A stretch of DNA of 64,000 bases, from NCBI RefSeq assembly GCF_030269645.1, contig NZ_BSTR01000001.1, forward strand, positions 361,319 through 425,318, written 5' to 3'. Source of the stretch: Actinokineospora sp. NBRC 105648 (lineage in GTDB: Bacteria > Actinomycetota > Actinomycetes > Mycobacteriales > Pseudonocardiaceae). A program made the translations under genes and the position numbers. A model generated the notes under the pieces. That model did not search any database, had not been told where the DNA came from, and saw nothing but the letters and a program-made list of their open reading frames with translations. Of this stretch, positions 25,064 through 33,608 are shown piece after piece (the stretch's first letter is position 1; the number at the start of each line of letters is the position of its first letter).

Positions 25064-26949
25064 ACGGGCGTCCGCAGCAGGCTCTTGCGCGTGCGGCGCA
25101 GTCGAAGGGCCAGTTGGATCTCCATGGCCTTGGCCGGTGTCTGCCAGTCGGGGCCGAGCAGGGCGGCGATCCGCGACAGCCTGCGCGACACCGTGTTCGG
25201 GTGCACGTAGAGGGCCTCGGCCGCGTAGGTCGGACTGGCCCCGGCCTCGAAGTAGACCTCCACCGTCGCGGTCAGCTCCGTGTGGTGCATCCGGTCGTAG
25301 TCGACCAGCACGCCGAGGGTGGCGTTGATGAACCCGTCGACGTCGTGGTTGTCGGAGAGCAGCATGCCGAGGAAACCCAGGTCGCGCGACGACGCGGTCT
25401 GACCAGTCGCGTTCAGCAGCGTCAGCGCGTCGAGGCAGCGCAGGGCCTCCTTGTGCGCGCGGGGGACCTCGCCCAGGTCGACGATCGGGTCCGACGCGCC
25501 GGTCGTCACCGGGTGGCCCAGCAGCGCCGCCAGCTCCGCGCCCGCCGCGACGCCCCCGTGCGCGCCGGGGACGAGCAGCACGATGCGCCCGCCCGACTCC
25601 TTGGCCAGCCCGCCGGTCCGGTGCGCGTACGCCGCCGCCCAGACGATCGCCCGGCCCAGCGAGCCGCCCTCCGGCCGGGCGACCACGACCACGTGCGGCG
25701 CGGTCAGGTCCATGCCCAGCCTGCGGGCGCGGTCGGCGAGCGGGCCGCACGGGCGCTGGTGGGCGACCAGCAGGTCGTCGAGGAACTGGACGCGCACCTG
25801 GCCCTCCGCGGTGTGCGCGCTGCACTCGATCAGCAGCGTGACCGCGATGCCCTGCGCCACCGCGAGGACCGCGCGCCGGTCGATCTCCCGCAGCGGGGCG
25901 GCGCGGTGCAGCAGCAGCGCGCCCAGACCCCGGTCGGGCAGGCCGATCGGGGTGATCCAGGTGTCCTGGGTGAGCTCCAGCGGGGCGGCCCCGCCGCGGG
26001 CCTCCAGCAGCGCGGACCACGCCCCGAGGTGCTCGAGGCCGGGGATCTCCCCGGTCGCGGTCAAGACCCGGCCCGCCGGGTCGACCACGACCAGCGTGCC
26101 GTCGAGGACCTCGGCCGCGGCGGCGGTCACCGCGGTCCGGTCGCCGCCGCCGAGCACCAGGTCCAGCAGCTCGCTCTGCGCCTCCCGCACCAGGTCCAGC
26201 GCGGCGGCGGTGTCGGCCGCGCGGGCCGCCCGCTCCCGGAGCCGGTCGGCCTCGGCCCGGTCGCGACCCAGCCGCAGCGCCTTGCCGATGGCGATCTCGG
26301 CCAGCGCGCCCAGCGAGGTGATCAGCGAGAGCTCGTCCGGCGTGAAGTGGCGGACGCCGCGGTCGGCGAGGTAGATCTCGCCGCGGAAGCTGCCGCCGTC
26401 GCGCAGTGGTATGGCGATCCAGCCGCGCAAGCCCTGGGCGGCAAGGGCTTCCTCGATCGCCGGCCGCACCGGCAGCCAGCTGCCCGCGGTGTGGTCGGCC
26501 GTCCACACCGCCTCGGGCTCCCCGGCGGCGAACCCCGGCGGCGAGTCCGCCTCGACCTGGGTGACGGTCAGGCCGTCGCAGCTGTAGGCCAGGCCGGTGC
26601 CGGTCACCTGGTCGTGGATGTCGATGTGCGCGATGTCCGTGCCGACCAACGCCCTGGCCCGGCGGGTGACCAGCGCCAGCAGCGCGTCCAGGTCGCCGGT
26701 CAGCGCGAGCTCCCGGCTGAGGTCGACCAGCGCGGTCAACCCGGCCACGTGCCGCCTGCGCTCGTCGAGCAGCCCGCGCATGTCCCGGGCCAGCTGCCTG
26801 CCTCGGGTCAGCTCGGCCAACGCCTCAGTGGACGCGCCCGCGGCCTCCGCCTGCTCAACCAACCGGTCCAGCACGTCCAGCGGCGCCTCGTCGACCAGCG
26901 ACTCGAGCACCGCCCAGGCGGCGTCCCCCCGCACGAACTCGGTCGGCAT
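25060..26949 (-). CDS. PucR/CdaR-type transcriptional regulator with GAF domain
   Basis: A 629-residue protein. The N-terminal helical part contains LVDLSRELALTGDLDALLAL, followed by a GAF-like domain (about 90-215: RGWIAIPLRDGGSFRGEIYL, GALAEIAIGKALRL). A middle region resembles GGDEF-like CdaR cores. The C-terminal PucR-type helix-turn-helix closes it: YFEAGASPTYAAEALYVHPN then TVSRRLSRIAALLGPDWQ. Members bind small aromatic or purine ligands and activate catabolic or secondary pathways. It could regulate the cluster, but it may be a bystander that was here before IS481 insertion. GGAGG lies 10 nt before ATG 26949. Confidence 0.8.
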   Translation of the reverse strand: MPTEFVRGDAAWAVLESLVDEAPLDVLDRLVEQAEAAGASTEALAELTRGRQLARDMRGLLDERRRHVAGLTALVDLSRELALTGDLDALLALVTRRARALVGTDIAHIDIHDQVTGTGLAYSCDGLTVTQVEADSPPGFAAGEPEAVWTADHTAGSWLPVRPAIEEALAAQGLRGWIAIPLRDGGSFRGEIYLADRGVRHFTPDELSLITSLGALAEIAIGKALRLGRDRAEADRLRERAARAADTAAALDLVREAQSELLDLVLGGGDRTAVTAAAAEVLDGTLVVVDPAGRVLTATGEIPGLEHLGAWSALLEARGGAAPLELTQDTWITPIGLPDRGLGALLLHRAAPLREIDRRAVLAVAQGIAVTLLIECSAHTAEGQVRVQFLDDLLVAHQRPCGPLADRARRLGMDLTAPHVVVVARPEGGSLGRAIVWAAAYAHRTGGLAKESGGRIVLLVPGAHGGVAAGAELAALLGHPVTTGASDPIVDLGEVPRAHKEALRCLDALTLLNATGQTASSRDLGFLGMLLSDNHDVDGFINATLGVLVDYDRMHHTELTATVEVYFEAGASPTYAAEALYVHPNTVSRRLSRIAALLGPDWQTPAKAMEIQLALRLRRTRKSLLRTPV

Positions 26950-27156
26950 CGCGATCGTCCTCCCCCGAAATGGCACGCGCTTCGTCCTCGTCCCAGACGG
27001 CCACCGTCGACGGGGAAATGGGGAAAAGATACCACGGGAACGCGCGTCTATTCGTGGGTGCAGAACCGCAATCGGGGCCTATCGGCCGAATGCCGACCGC
27101 TTTCCGCTACCCGGCGGGAATGGAGAGCGAAATCGAATCGAATTCGACACCGGACG

Positions 27157-28025
27157 TCACCGCGAGTAAGCGGAAAGGCGCGCCGGTCGCGCCACCGCGG
27201 CCGGGATGGGCAGCTCGGGGGATTCGGCGGGCGCGCACCGGGTGCCGTCGGCGGGCGCGCGCAGCGTGACCAGGTAGCGGTCGGCCGCGTCGCGCACGCA
27301 GTCGGTGCGGATGTACGAGCCGTGACCCCACCCCTCGTAGGTGAGCAGGACGGTCGTGCCCCGGGTTCGCCGATGCAGGGACCTCGCCCACCCGTAACCG
27401 GTCGACGGATCGTGCACGTTGTTCAGCATCAGGACCTTCGGCGCCCCACCGAGGTCCGGCTGCCGCTGCGGGTTGGTGGCGTCGGGCAGCCCGACGCAGC
27501 TGTGCACGACCTGGTGCCCGAGGAAGGCTCGCGACATGTGCGGCGCGAGCTCCCCCGCGCGCCTGAGCAGGGCGGTGTACTCGCGCAGCGAGCGCGGCCG
27601 GATCTGCCAGTCCTGGCAGAACGCCGGGACGAACGGGAAGGCGACGGTCTCCGCACCCAGCCCCGCCACCCGGCTCGTCGCGGGCCCAGTTCGCGCCCGG
27701 TCCACGAGCCACTGGGCAAGCTGCGTCCAACTCGGGTCGTAGAACGACAGCAACGCGTAGTCAACGATCTGACTCGCGGACACCGGCCGCCCAGGGTCAC
27801 CCGGCTCGGAGATCTCACCGCGGTCGGCCCGGGCAATCAGGTCGTCCCAGAACGTCCCAACGTCCTGACCGTGCAACGCACACCCGGCGTTCGCACCACA
27901 CCACCTCACAAACTCCCGAAACGAGTCCTCGGCGGCGATCGCCGTGCCCTCGTTGAAGCCCCACGCGTCCACCCCGTGATCGAGGTTCGAGTCGATCACC
28001 ATGGCCCGCAGCTCACGCCCATGAC
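27157..28025 (-). pseudogene. alpha/beta hydrolase (TAP-like, S33) truncated at its 5' end
   Basis: The frame gives the C-terminal half of a Streptomyces tripeptidyl-aminopeptidase-like hydrolase: ELRAMVIDSNLDHGVDAWG, then GCALHGQDVGTF, LMLNNVHDPSTGYGWARSL with the Asp region, and TYEGWGHGSYIRTDCVRD with the catalytic His. The N-terminal half with the nucleophile elbow is missing. Homology stops exactly where a 28-bp IS3-type end begins at 28026, so the gene was cut by a transposition or IS-mediated deletion. It cannot make an active enzyme. About 207 bases between it and the PucR-type gene hold nothing recognised. Confidence 0.8.
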
Positions 28026-28053
28026 TGAGGTGCTGGAAGGTTCTCGGACAGTG
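28026..28053 (+). repeat. solo IS3-type terminal repeat
   Basis: TGAGGTGCTGGAA-(G)-GTTCTCGGACAGTG is identical, apart from one base (A in the other copy), to 62869-62896, where it lies 39 nt before an IS3-type OrfA. No transposase gene follows here. It marks a lost element or a one-ended rearrangement that truncated the hydrolase. Confidence 0.85.
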
Positions 28054-28185
28054 GCCTGAAGGGTGTGAGTGAGGTTCGTGGGCAATTGCACAAGTTTCCC
28101 GTGGACTGGGGCAATCCACCCTTGTGGAGACCGAGGGCAAGTGGCGGCGAGGCCACTGATGGTCGGTTGGGTCAGGGCGAACTGG

Positions 28186-28359
28186 TCAGGGTGTCTGCCA
28201 GCTGCGAGCGCTGGCCCATGTTCGGCCCGTGTCGGTCCACAGGGCCCGGCCGGTCGGTGCGGGTGCGGGGGCGGGAGGGGACAGCAGGACCGTCAGCAGG
28301 GCGGCCAGTTCCTCCGGGGTCGGGTTTCCCTTCGTGACCCGGATCGTCGGGGGTGTCAT
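28186..28359 (-). CDS. accE: acyl-CoA carboxylase epsilon subunit
   Basis: A short 57-residue frame starting MTPPTIRVTKGNPTPEELAA and ending TWASARSWQTP. The segment VTKGNPTPEELAALLTVLL is the signature of actinobacterial acyl-CoA carboxylase epsilon subunits (AccE/PccE), which stabilise the alpha-beta complex. Its ATG overlaps the stop of the beta-subunit gene (ATGA), the standard arrangement for beta/epsilon pairs. The Ala/Pro-rich middle is typical. The biotin-carrying alpha subunit is not in the window and presumably comes from primary metabolism. Confidence 0.85.
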   Translation of the reverse strand: MTPPTIRVTKGNPTPEELAALLTVLLSPPAPAPAPTGRALWTDTGRTWASARSWQTP

Positions 28360-29900
28360 AGCGGGGGGTTGCCGTGTTTGCGGTGGGGGAGGTCTTCATG
28401 TTTGGCGTGGAGCATTCTCAGGGCGGAGATCAGGGTGGGGCGGGTTTCGCAGGGATCGATGACGTCGTCGATGAGGCCCAGTTCGGCGGCGTGGTAGGGG
28501 TGGAGGAGTTCGCGGCGGTATTCGGTTGCGCGGGTGCGGCGGAGGGCGTTGGGGTTTGTCGAGGTGGCCAGTTCGCGGCGGTGGATGACCTCGGTGGCGC
28601 CTTCGGCGCCCATGATGGCTATTTCGTTGGTGGGCCAGGCGAGGGCCAGATCGGTGCCGACCGGGCGGGAGTCCATGACGAGGTAGGCGCCGCCGTATGC
28701 CTTGCGGAGGACGAGGGAGACGCGGGGGACGGTGGCGTCGCAGTAGGCGTAGAGGAGTTTGGCGCCGTGGCGGATGATGCCGTTGTGTTCCTGGTCGACG
28801 CCGGGGAGGAAACCGGGGACGTCCACCAGGGTGACCAAGGGGATGTTGAAGGCGTCGCAGAAGCGGACGAAGCGGGCGGCCTTCTCACTGGCGTGGATGT
28901 CCAGGGCGCCCGCCAGGACGGTGGGCTGGTTGGCGACGATGCCGACGGTGTGGCCGTCGAGCCTGGCCAGGCCGCACACCACGTTGGTGGCCCAGCGGGC
29001 GTGGACCTCAAGGAAGTCGCCGTCGTCGACGATCTCCTCGATCACCCGGCGGATGTCGTAGGCGCGGTTCCCGTCGGCGGGGACTAGGTCGAGCAGCGCG
29101 TCGCTGGTGCGGTCCGCCGGGTCCGCGCAGGCGACCACCGGCGGCAGCTCGCGGTTGTTGGCTGGCAGCAGGGACAGCAGGGCGCGGACCTCGGCGAGGG
29201 TCGTCTCCTCGTCGTCGTACACGAACTGGGCGACACCGGAGACGCAGGCGTGGAGGTCGGCGCCGCCCAATTCGTCGCTGGTGACCGACGCGCCCGTCAC
29301 CGCCCGGATCACATCCGGGCCGGTGATGAACATCTGCGAGGTGTCGCGCACCGCGAAGACGAAATCGGTCAGGCCGGGTGAGTAGGCTGCGCCGCCCGCG
29401 CAGGAACCCAGGATCACCGAGATCTGCGGGATGACACCGGAGGCCTTGGTGTTGCGGCGGAAAACACCCCCGTAGCCCGCCATCGCCATGACGCCCTCCT
29501 GGATGCGGGCGCCCGCGCCGTCGTTCAGGGAGACAAGCGGGGAGCCCGCCGCGACGGCCAGGTCCATGATCTTGTGGATCTTCTGGGCGTGGGCCTCGCC
29601 GAGGGTTCCGCCGAACAGGCGGAAGTCGTGGGCGTACACGAACACCTGGCGGCCGTCGACCGTGCCCCAGCCCGTGACGACACCGTCGGTGTAGGGGCGG
29701 TGGGCGTCCAGGCCGAACGCGGTGGCCCGGTGCCTGCGCAACGCCTCCACCTCGGTGAAGCTGCCCTTGTCCAACAGGAGGTCGAGCCGTTCGCGGACGG
29801 TCAGCCTGCCCTTCGCGTGCTGCCGGGCGGTCGCCTCGGGGTCGGGCCCGTGATAGGCCAGCTCCTTCAGCCGCCGCAGCCGGTCGACCGGGTCCGTCAC
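28356..29900 (-). CDS. accB: acyl-CoA carboxylase beta subunit (carboxyltransferase)
   Basis: A 514-residue biotin-dependent carboxyltransferase of the AccB/PccB family, forming malonyl- or methylmalonyl-CoA with a biotinylated alpha subunit. Seen motifs: GRLTVRERLDLLLDKGSFTE, SLNDGAGARIQEGV (N-lobe oxyanion region), GSCAGGAAYSPGLTDF, LVDVPGFLPGVDQEHNGIIR and YGGAYLVMDSR. Cluster-borne copies (for example in jadomycin-type clusters) raise malonyl-CoA supply for type II PKS. The GTG start overlaps the ABM gene stop (GTGA) and its stop overlaps the epsilon start. Acyl specificity cannot be fixed from sequence here. Confidence 0.93.
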   Translation of the reverse strand: MTDPVDRLRRLKELAYHGPDPEATARQHAKGRLTVRERLDLLLDKGSFTEVEALRRHRATAFGLDAHRPYTDGVVTGWGTVDGRQVFVYAHDFRLFGGTLGEAHAQKIHKIMDLAVAAGSPLVSLNDGAGARIQEGVMAMAGYGGVFRRNTKASGVIPQISVILGSCAGGAAYSPGLTDFVFAVRDTSQMFITGPDVIRAVTGASVTSDELGGADLHACVSGVAQFVYDDEETTLAEVRALLSLLPANNRELPPVVACADPADRTSDALLDLVPADGNRAYDIRRVIEEIVDDGDFLEVHARWATNVVCGLARLDGHTVGIVANQPTVLAGALDIHASEKAARFVRFCDAFNIPLVTLVDVPGFLPGVDQEHNGIIRHGAKLLYAYCDATVPRVSLVLRKAYGGAYLVMDSRPVGTDLALAWPTNEIAIMGAEGATEVIHRRELATSTNPNALRRTRATEYRRELLHPYHAAELGLIDDVIDPCETRPTLISALRMLHAKHEDLPHRKHGNPPL

Positions 29901-30196
29901 GGCCGGGGCGCGGTGTACTCGGACAGCAGCTCGAACGGCGCCGGGTCGGCGGTGGCGTGCTTGCGCAGCTCCGACACCGGGACCTGGAAACCCTCACCCG
30001 CCAGCGCCGCGCGGTGCGCCACGGGGTCGTTCCACACGGCGACCTCCACGAAGACGCGTTCGTCCCGCGCCGAGCGGTACAGCCGGTGCGCGGCGAAACC
30101 GGGCTGTGCGCGCATGTACGCCGACAGCCTGCCCAGGAGCCTGCGGAACTCCTCGACGTCCCCGGTCACGGTGTAGCGGTTGATGAAGTGGTGCAC
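29897..30196 (-). CDS. antibiotic biosynthesis monooxygenase (ABM) domain protein
   Basis: A 99-residue single ABM-fold protein (ferredoxin-like alpha-beta barrel dimer): FINRYTVTGDVEEFRRLLGR, YMRAQPGFAAHRLYRSARDE and FVEVAVWNDPVAHRAAL. The family includes cofactor-free quinone-forming oxygenases (TcmH, ActVA-Orf6) and angucycline or tetracenomycin cyclases (JadI, TcmI). Which role applies is not evident. GTG 30196 has AGGAG 9 nt upstream. It sits between the acyl-CoA ligase and the carboxylase genes in one leftward operon and overlaps the latter. Confidence 0.82.
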   Translation of the reverse strand: MHHFINRYTVTGDVEEFRRLLGRLSAYMRAQPGFAAHRLYRSARDERVFVEVAVWNDPVAHRAALAGEGFQVPVSELRKHATADPAPFELLSEYTAPRP

Positions 30197-30227
30197 GGCG
30201 GAAAACTCCTGTCGGGATAGGACGGAC

Positions 30228-31844
30228 TCAGACTTCCAGGTTCCGGAGGTGCTGTTCCCGCAGTTCGCGGCGCTGCACCTTGCCGGTGGCGGACCGGGCG
30301 ATCCGCTCGACAAGCTCCACGTGGTGCAGGTGCTCGTAGTACGCCACCTTGTCGTTGACGAAGTCGATGACGTCCCGCGGCACGCACCCCTGGTTCGCGG
30401 GCACCACCAAGGCGTGGGCGACGGCACCGCTCAGCTCGTGCGGGACGTCCACCACGACGCAGTCGGCGACGGCGGGGTGTCGCAACAGGACACGCTCGAC
30501 CTCCGTGGGCGACACCAGCCAGTTGTCGCACTTGAAGGCGTCCTTGAGCCGGTCGACCACGTACAGGCTGCCGTCCGCGTCGATCCAGCCGATGTCGCCG
30601 GTCGAGAACCACCCGTCGGCGTCGACATCGTGCGACAGGTCCCGCCCGAGGTAGCCGAGCATCAGCTGCGGGCCACGCACCTGGATCTCGCCCCGCTCCC
30701 GCACCGGCAGCGTGACCTGGCTCGCCACGTCGACCACCCGGCTTTCCGCGCCGGGCACCAGGACCCCCGACGAACCGCCGCGCGGACGGTCCAGATCGGA
30801 CAGGTGGACGCTCGGTGAGGTCTCGGCGAGTCCGTACCCCTGCACGACCGGGATGCCGAGATGCTGGCTGAGCACACTCGCCGCGTCCGGGGCCAGCGCC
30901 GACCCGCCCGACAGGACCGCCCGCAGCGACGGGGCCTCCAGGTCGTGCAGCCGGGGATCGGCGGCCAGCTTGGCCAGGCGCATCGGCAGGCTGTAGTAGT
31001 GCGTCGCGCGGTAGGCCGAGGCCGCGGTCACCGCTTCCGCCACGTCCGCGCCCGGCCAGAGCACATGCGTGGCCGCGACGGCGGCGGACACCGTGACATG
31101 CATCAGGTGCAGCGTCGGCAGGTGGTTGAACAACACTGACGTTTCGTCGACCTGGTGCATGTACGCGGTCTGCGCGGCGTTCACGGTCAGGTTGCGGTGC
31201 GAGAGCCGCGCGGCCTTGGGAGCGCCGGTTGTGCCGCTGGTGAACTGCAGGCAGGCGACCGAGTCGGCGTCGGCGTCGGGTGCCTCCACGAACGCGGGCG
31301 CGCCTGCCGCGATGTCGGCGAGCGTCGGCCCGGCGTCGGGCGGCAGGTCCGGCGAACGATGCGTCAACACGACGTGTTCGAGCCCTTCCAACCGGTCTCG
31401 CACCGCCGCGAGCACCGGGAACATCGCGGGACTGATGATCGCGACCCGGGCCCCGCACACCCGCAGCACATGGGTGATCCGCTCCTCCGGCAGCAACGGG
31501 TTGACCAGCGCGCTGATGTTCCCCGACCGGGAGATCCCGAAGAACGCCCCCGGGAACACCGGGTCGAGCACGGCGGCGAGCGCGATGACCGAACCGGGTT
31601 CCCCGGTCAACGCGCGCAACCCGGAGGCGATGGCGTCGGTCCGCGTGTCCAGCTCCGCGTAGGTGATGTCCCCGGAGGGCGAGCGCACCGCGAGACCGTC
31701 CGGTCGGCGTCCTGCGGCGCGCCGCAGGACGTGGTCCACCCGTGGGCCCGCGATCAGGTGGGCGATGGTGTCCAGCGGCGGGCCCGCCATCGCCGAGGTG
31801 GGGCCCCCGGGGGCCGTCGGGCTGGTGTGCGCGGGGATGGCCAT
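30228..31844 (-). CDS. acyl/aryl-CoA ligase (ANL superfamily)
   Basis: A 538-residue adenylate-forming ligase. The A3/P-loop motif is LQFTSGTTGAPKAARLSHRN, A5 is QGYGLAETSPS, A7/A8 read STGDIGWIDADG and VVDRLKDAFKCDNW, and A10 supplies the catalytic Lys in ARSATGKVQRRELR. The A8 variant KDAFKCDNW instead of the usual KDMIKSGG is unusual. It may activate a carboxylic starter or the 3-hydroxyanthranilate-derived acid as CoA thioester, joining the two halves of the cluster; that is inference. ATG 31844 lacks a strong ribosome site. The downstream ABM gene starts 31 nt after its stop. Confidence 0.85.
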   Translation of the reverse strand: MAIPAHTSPTAPGGPTSAMAGPPLDTIAHLIAGPRVDHVLRRAAGRRPDGLAVRSPSGDITYAELDTRTDAIASGLRALTGEPGSVIALAAVLDPVFPGAFFGISRSGNISALVNPLLPEERITHVLRVCGARVAIISPAMFPVLAAVRDRLEGLEHVVLTHRSPDLPPDAGPTLADIAAGAPAFVEAPDADADSVACLQFTSGTTGAPKAARLSHRNLTVNAAQTAYMHQVDETSVLFNHLPTLHLMHVTVSAAVAATHVLWPGADVAEAVTAASAYRATHYYSLPMRLAKLAADPRLHDLEAPSLRAVLSGGSALAPDAASVLSQHLGIPVVQGYGLAETSPSVHLSDLDRPRGGSSGVLVPGAESRVVDVASQVTLPVRERGEIQVRGPQLMLGYLGRDLSHDVDADGWFSTGDIGWIDADGSLYVVDRLKDAFKCDNWLVSPTEVERVLLRHPAVADCVVVDVPHELSGAVAHALVVPANQGCVPRDVIDFVNDKVAYYEHLHHVELVERIARSATGKVQRRELREQHLRNLEV

Positions 31845-31964
31845 GACCGCACTGTGGGCGACCGGCTTCGAAGGCCGCTGGACGCGGGGCGGAGCGCCGG
31901 TCCTCCAGTGAGGTTCCAAACGGGCCGGACACAGTGCCCCGGATGCTGACTGAGCGGAGGGGCG

Positions 31965-33608
31965 ATGAGCGCGAGAGCAAGTGGCCGGGCCTACGACGTC
32001 GACGTGCTGGTCGCGGGCGCCGGGCCGGTGGGGCTGACGGCCGCCTACGAGCTGGTGCGGCGCGGGGTCGCGGTGCGGGTCGTGGACCGGGCGGCGGGAC
32101 CGGCGACGACGAGCAGGGCGACGGCGACGCACGCCCGCACCCTGGAGATCTACCACCAGATGGGCATCCTGGCCGAGCTGCTGGCCAGGGGCCAGAAGGT
32201 GGACAACTTCACCATGCACCGGCGGGGGCGGGTGATGACGAGGCTCGGCACGGACTACTCGGAGCTGCCGACCCGGTTCCCGTTCACGCTCCAGGTCGAC
32301 CAGGTCATCACCGAGGAGGTGCTGCGGGACCGGCTGAGCGAGGCGGGCGTCAAGGTCGAGTGGGGCGTCGCGCTGGAGTCGCTCACCCAGGAGGCGGACG
32401 GGGTCGCCGCGTCGCTGCGGGCGGTGCACTCCTCGGGCGGCGAGTCCGAGGAGTGCGTCGCCCGCTGGCTGGTCGGCGCCGACGGCGCGCACAGCACGGT
32501 GCGCAAGCAGTTGGGCATCGACCTGCTCGGGGAGTCCTCCGAGAAGTGGATGGTGGCCGACGCCCGGATCGAGATCGATCTTCCCCGGGACAGCCTGCAC
32601 TGGATGCACCTGTCCAGCGGCACGATCCTCATGGTGCCGTTCCCGGAGCCGGGCAAGTGGCGCCTGCTGGACACCGACGACGTGCGGGAGGGCGAGCCCG
32701 CGGACGTCGTGCGGGCCCGGTTCGAGGCGAAGATGTCCGAGGGGCTCGGCAAGCCGGTCGCGGTCGACGAGCTGACCTGGATGTCGGTGTTCACGATCCG
32801 CCAGCGCATGGTCGAGACCATGCGGTCCGGTCGCTGCTTCATCGCGGGCGACGCCGCCCACGTGCACAGCCCCGCCTCGGGCCAGGGCATGAACACCGGT
32901 ATCCAGGACGGCTACAACCTGGCGTGGAAGCTCGCCGCCGTGATCAAGGGCCAGGCGGCCGACGGCCTGCTGGACTCCTACAGCGCCGAGCGGGTCCCGG
33001 TCGGCGAGGTCCTGCTCGGGTCGACCAGGGTCGCCACGAGGCTGATCGCCCTGCGCAACGCCGCCGCGCCGGTGCTGCTGCCGGTGGGCCTGGGCCTGCT
33101 CAACCTGCTGCGGCCGATCAAGCACAAGGTGGAGCGCAAGATCCTGCGCGGCATGTCGGGGCTGGCGCTGCACTACCGGGCCAGCCCGCTCACCGTGCCC
33201 GCCTCGGACGACTCCGACAGCGGGCCGAGGATCATGCCGGGGGACCGGGTGTCGTGTTCGGTCGAGGACCTGGACCGGGGCCCGGGTTGGCGGGCGGTCT
33301 GCGAGGACCTGGCCGACGTCCGCTGGAAGCTGCTGGTCTTCGCCGGGCCCGGTCCCGTGCCCGAGGCGGTGAACGAGGTCCGCGAGGCGTACGGGGACGC
33401 GGTCGTGGTCCGGATCGTGCGTGAGTCGGCGGACGGCGACGGCGCCCTGGCCGACCCGGGTGGCCTGGTGCGGCGGGCCATCGCCGGGAACGCCGGACCG
33501 AGCTGCGCCCTGGTCCGCCCGGACGGCTACCTCGCCGCGACCGCCCGGCTCGGTGACGGGTCCGGTGTGGACGACCTGCTGCGCCGCGTCCACCTGCTGT
33601 CGACCTAG
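31965..33608 (+). CDS. FAD-dependent aromatic hydroxylase (PheA/TfdB type)
   Basis: A 547-residue group A flavin monooxygenase: VLVAGAGPVGLTAAYELVRR, WLVGADGAHSTVRKQLGIDL (DG motif) and RCFIAGDAAHVHSPASGQGM followed by NTGIQDGYNLAWKLA (GD motif). A C-terminal thioredoxin-like domain contains PSCALVRPDGYLAATA. It probably hydroxylates or Baeyer-Villiger-oxidises a polyketide ring. GGAGGGG precedes the ATG. It is divergent from the ligase operon (120 nt). Its TAG stop lies inside the CTAG target of an IS701-type element. Without the element the cyclase gene would begin 8 nt downstream, so the two were once adjacent operon genes. Confidence 0.87.
   Translation: MSARASGRAYDVDVLVAGAGPVGLTAAYELVRRGVAVRVVDRAAGPATTSRATATHARTLEIYHQMGILAELLARGQKVDNFTMHRRGRVMTRLGTDYSELPTRFPFTLQVDQVITEEVLRDRLSEAGVKVEWGVALESLTQEADGVAASLRAVHSSGGESEECVARWLVGADGAHSTVRKQLGIDLLGESSEKWMVADARIEIDLPRDSLHWMHLSSGTILMVPFPEPGKWRLLDTDDVREGEPADVVRARFEAKMSEGLGKPVAVDELTWMSVFTIRQRMVETMRSGRCFIAGDAAHVHSPASGQGMNTGIQDGYNLAWKLAAVIKGQAADGLLDSYSAERVPVGEVLLGSTRVATRLIALRNAAAPVLLPVGLGLLNLLRPIKHKVERKILRGMSGLALHYRASPLTVPASDDSDSGPRIMPGDRVSCSVEDLDRGPGWRAVCEDLADVRWKLLVFAGPGPVPEAVNEVREAYGDAVVVRIVRESADGDGALADPGGLVRRAIAGNAGPSCALVRPDGYLAATARLGDGSGVDDLLRRVHLLST

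Noticed and set aside
30228..33593. Very long reverse frame (1121 codons) upstream of the acyl-CoA ligase
   Set aside because: Only the part from 31844 matches a protein family. The rest is antisense to the flavin hydroxylase and is a GC-rich shadow frame.
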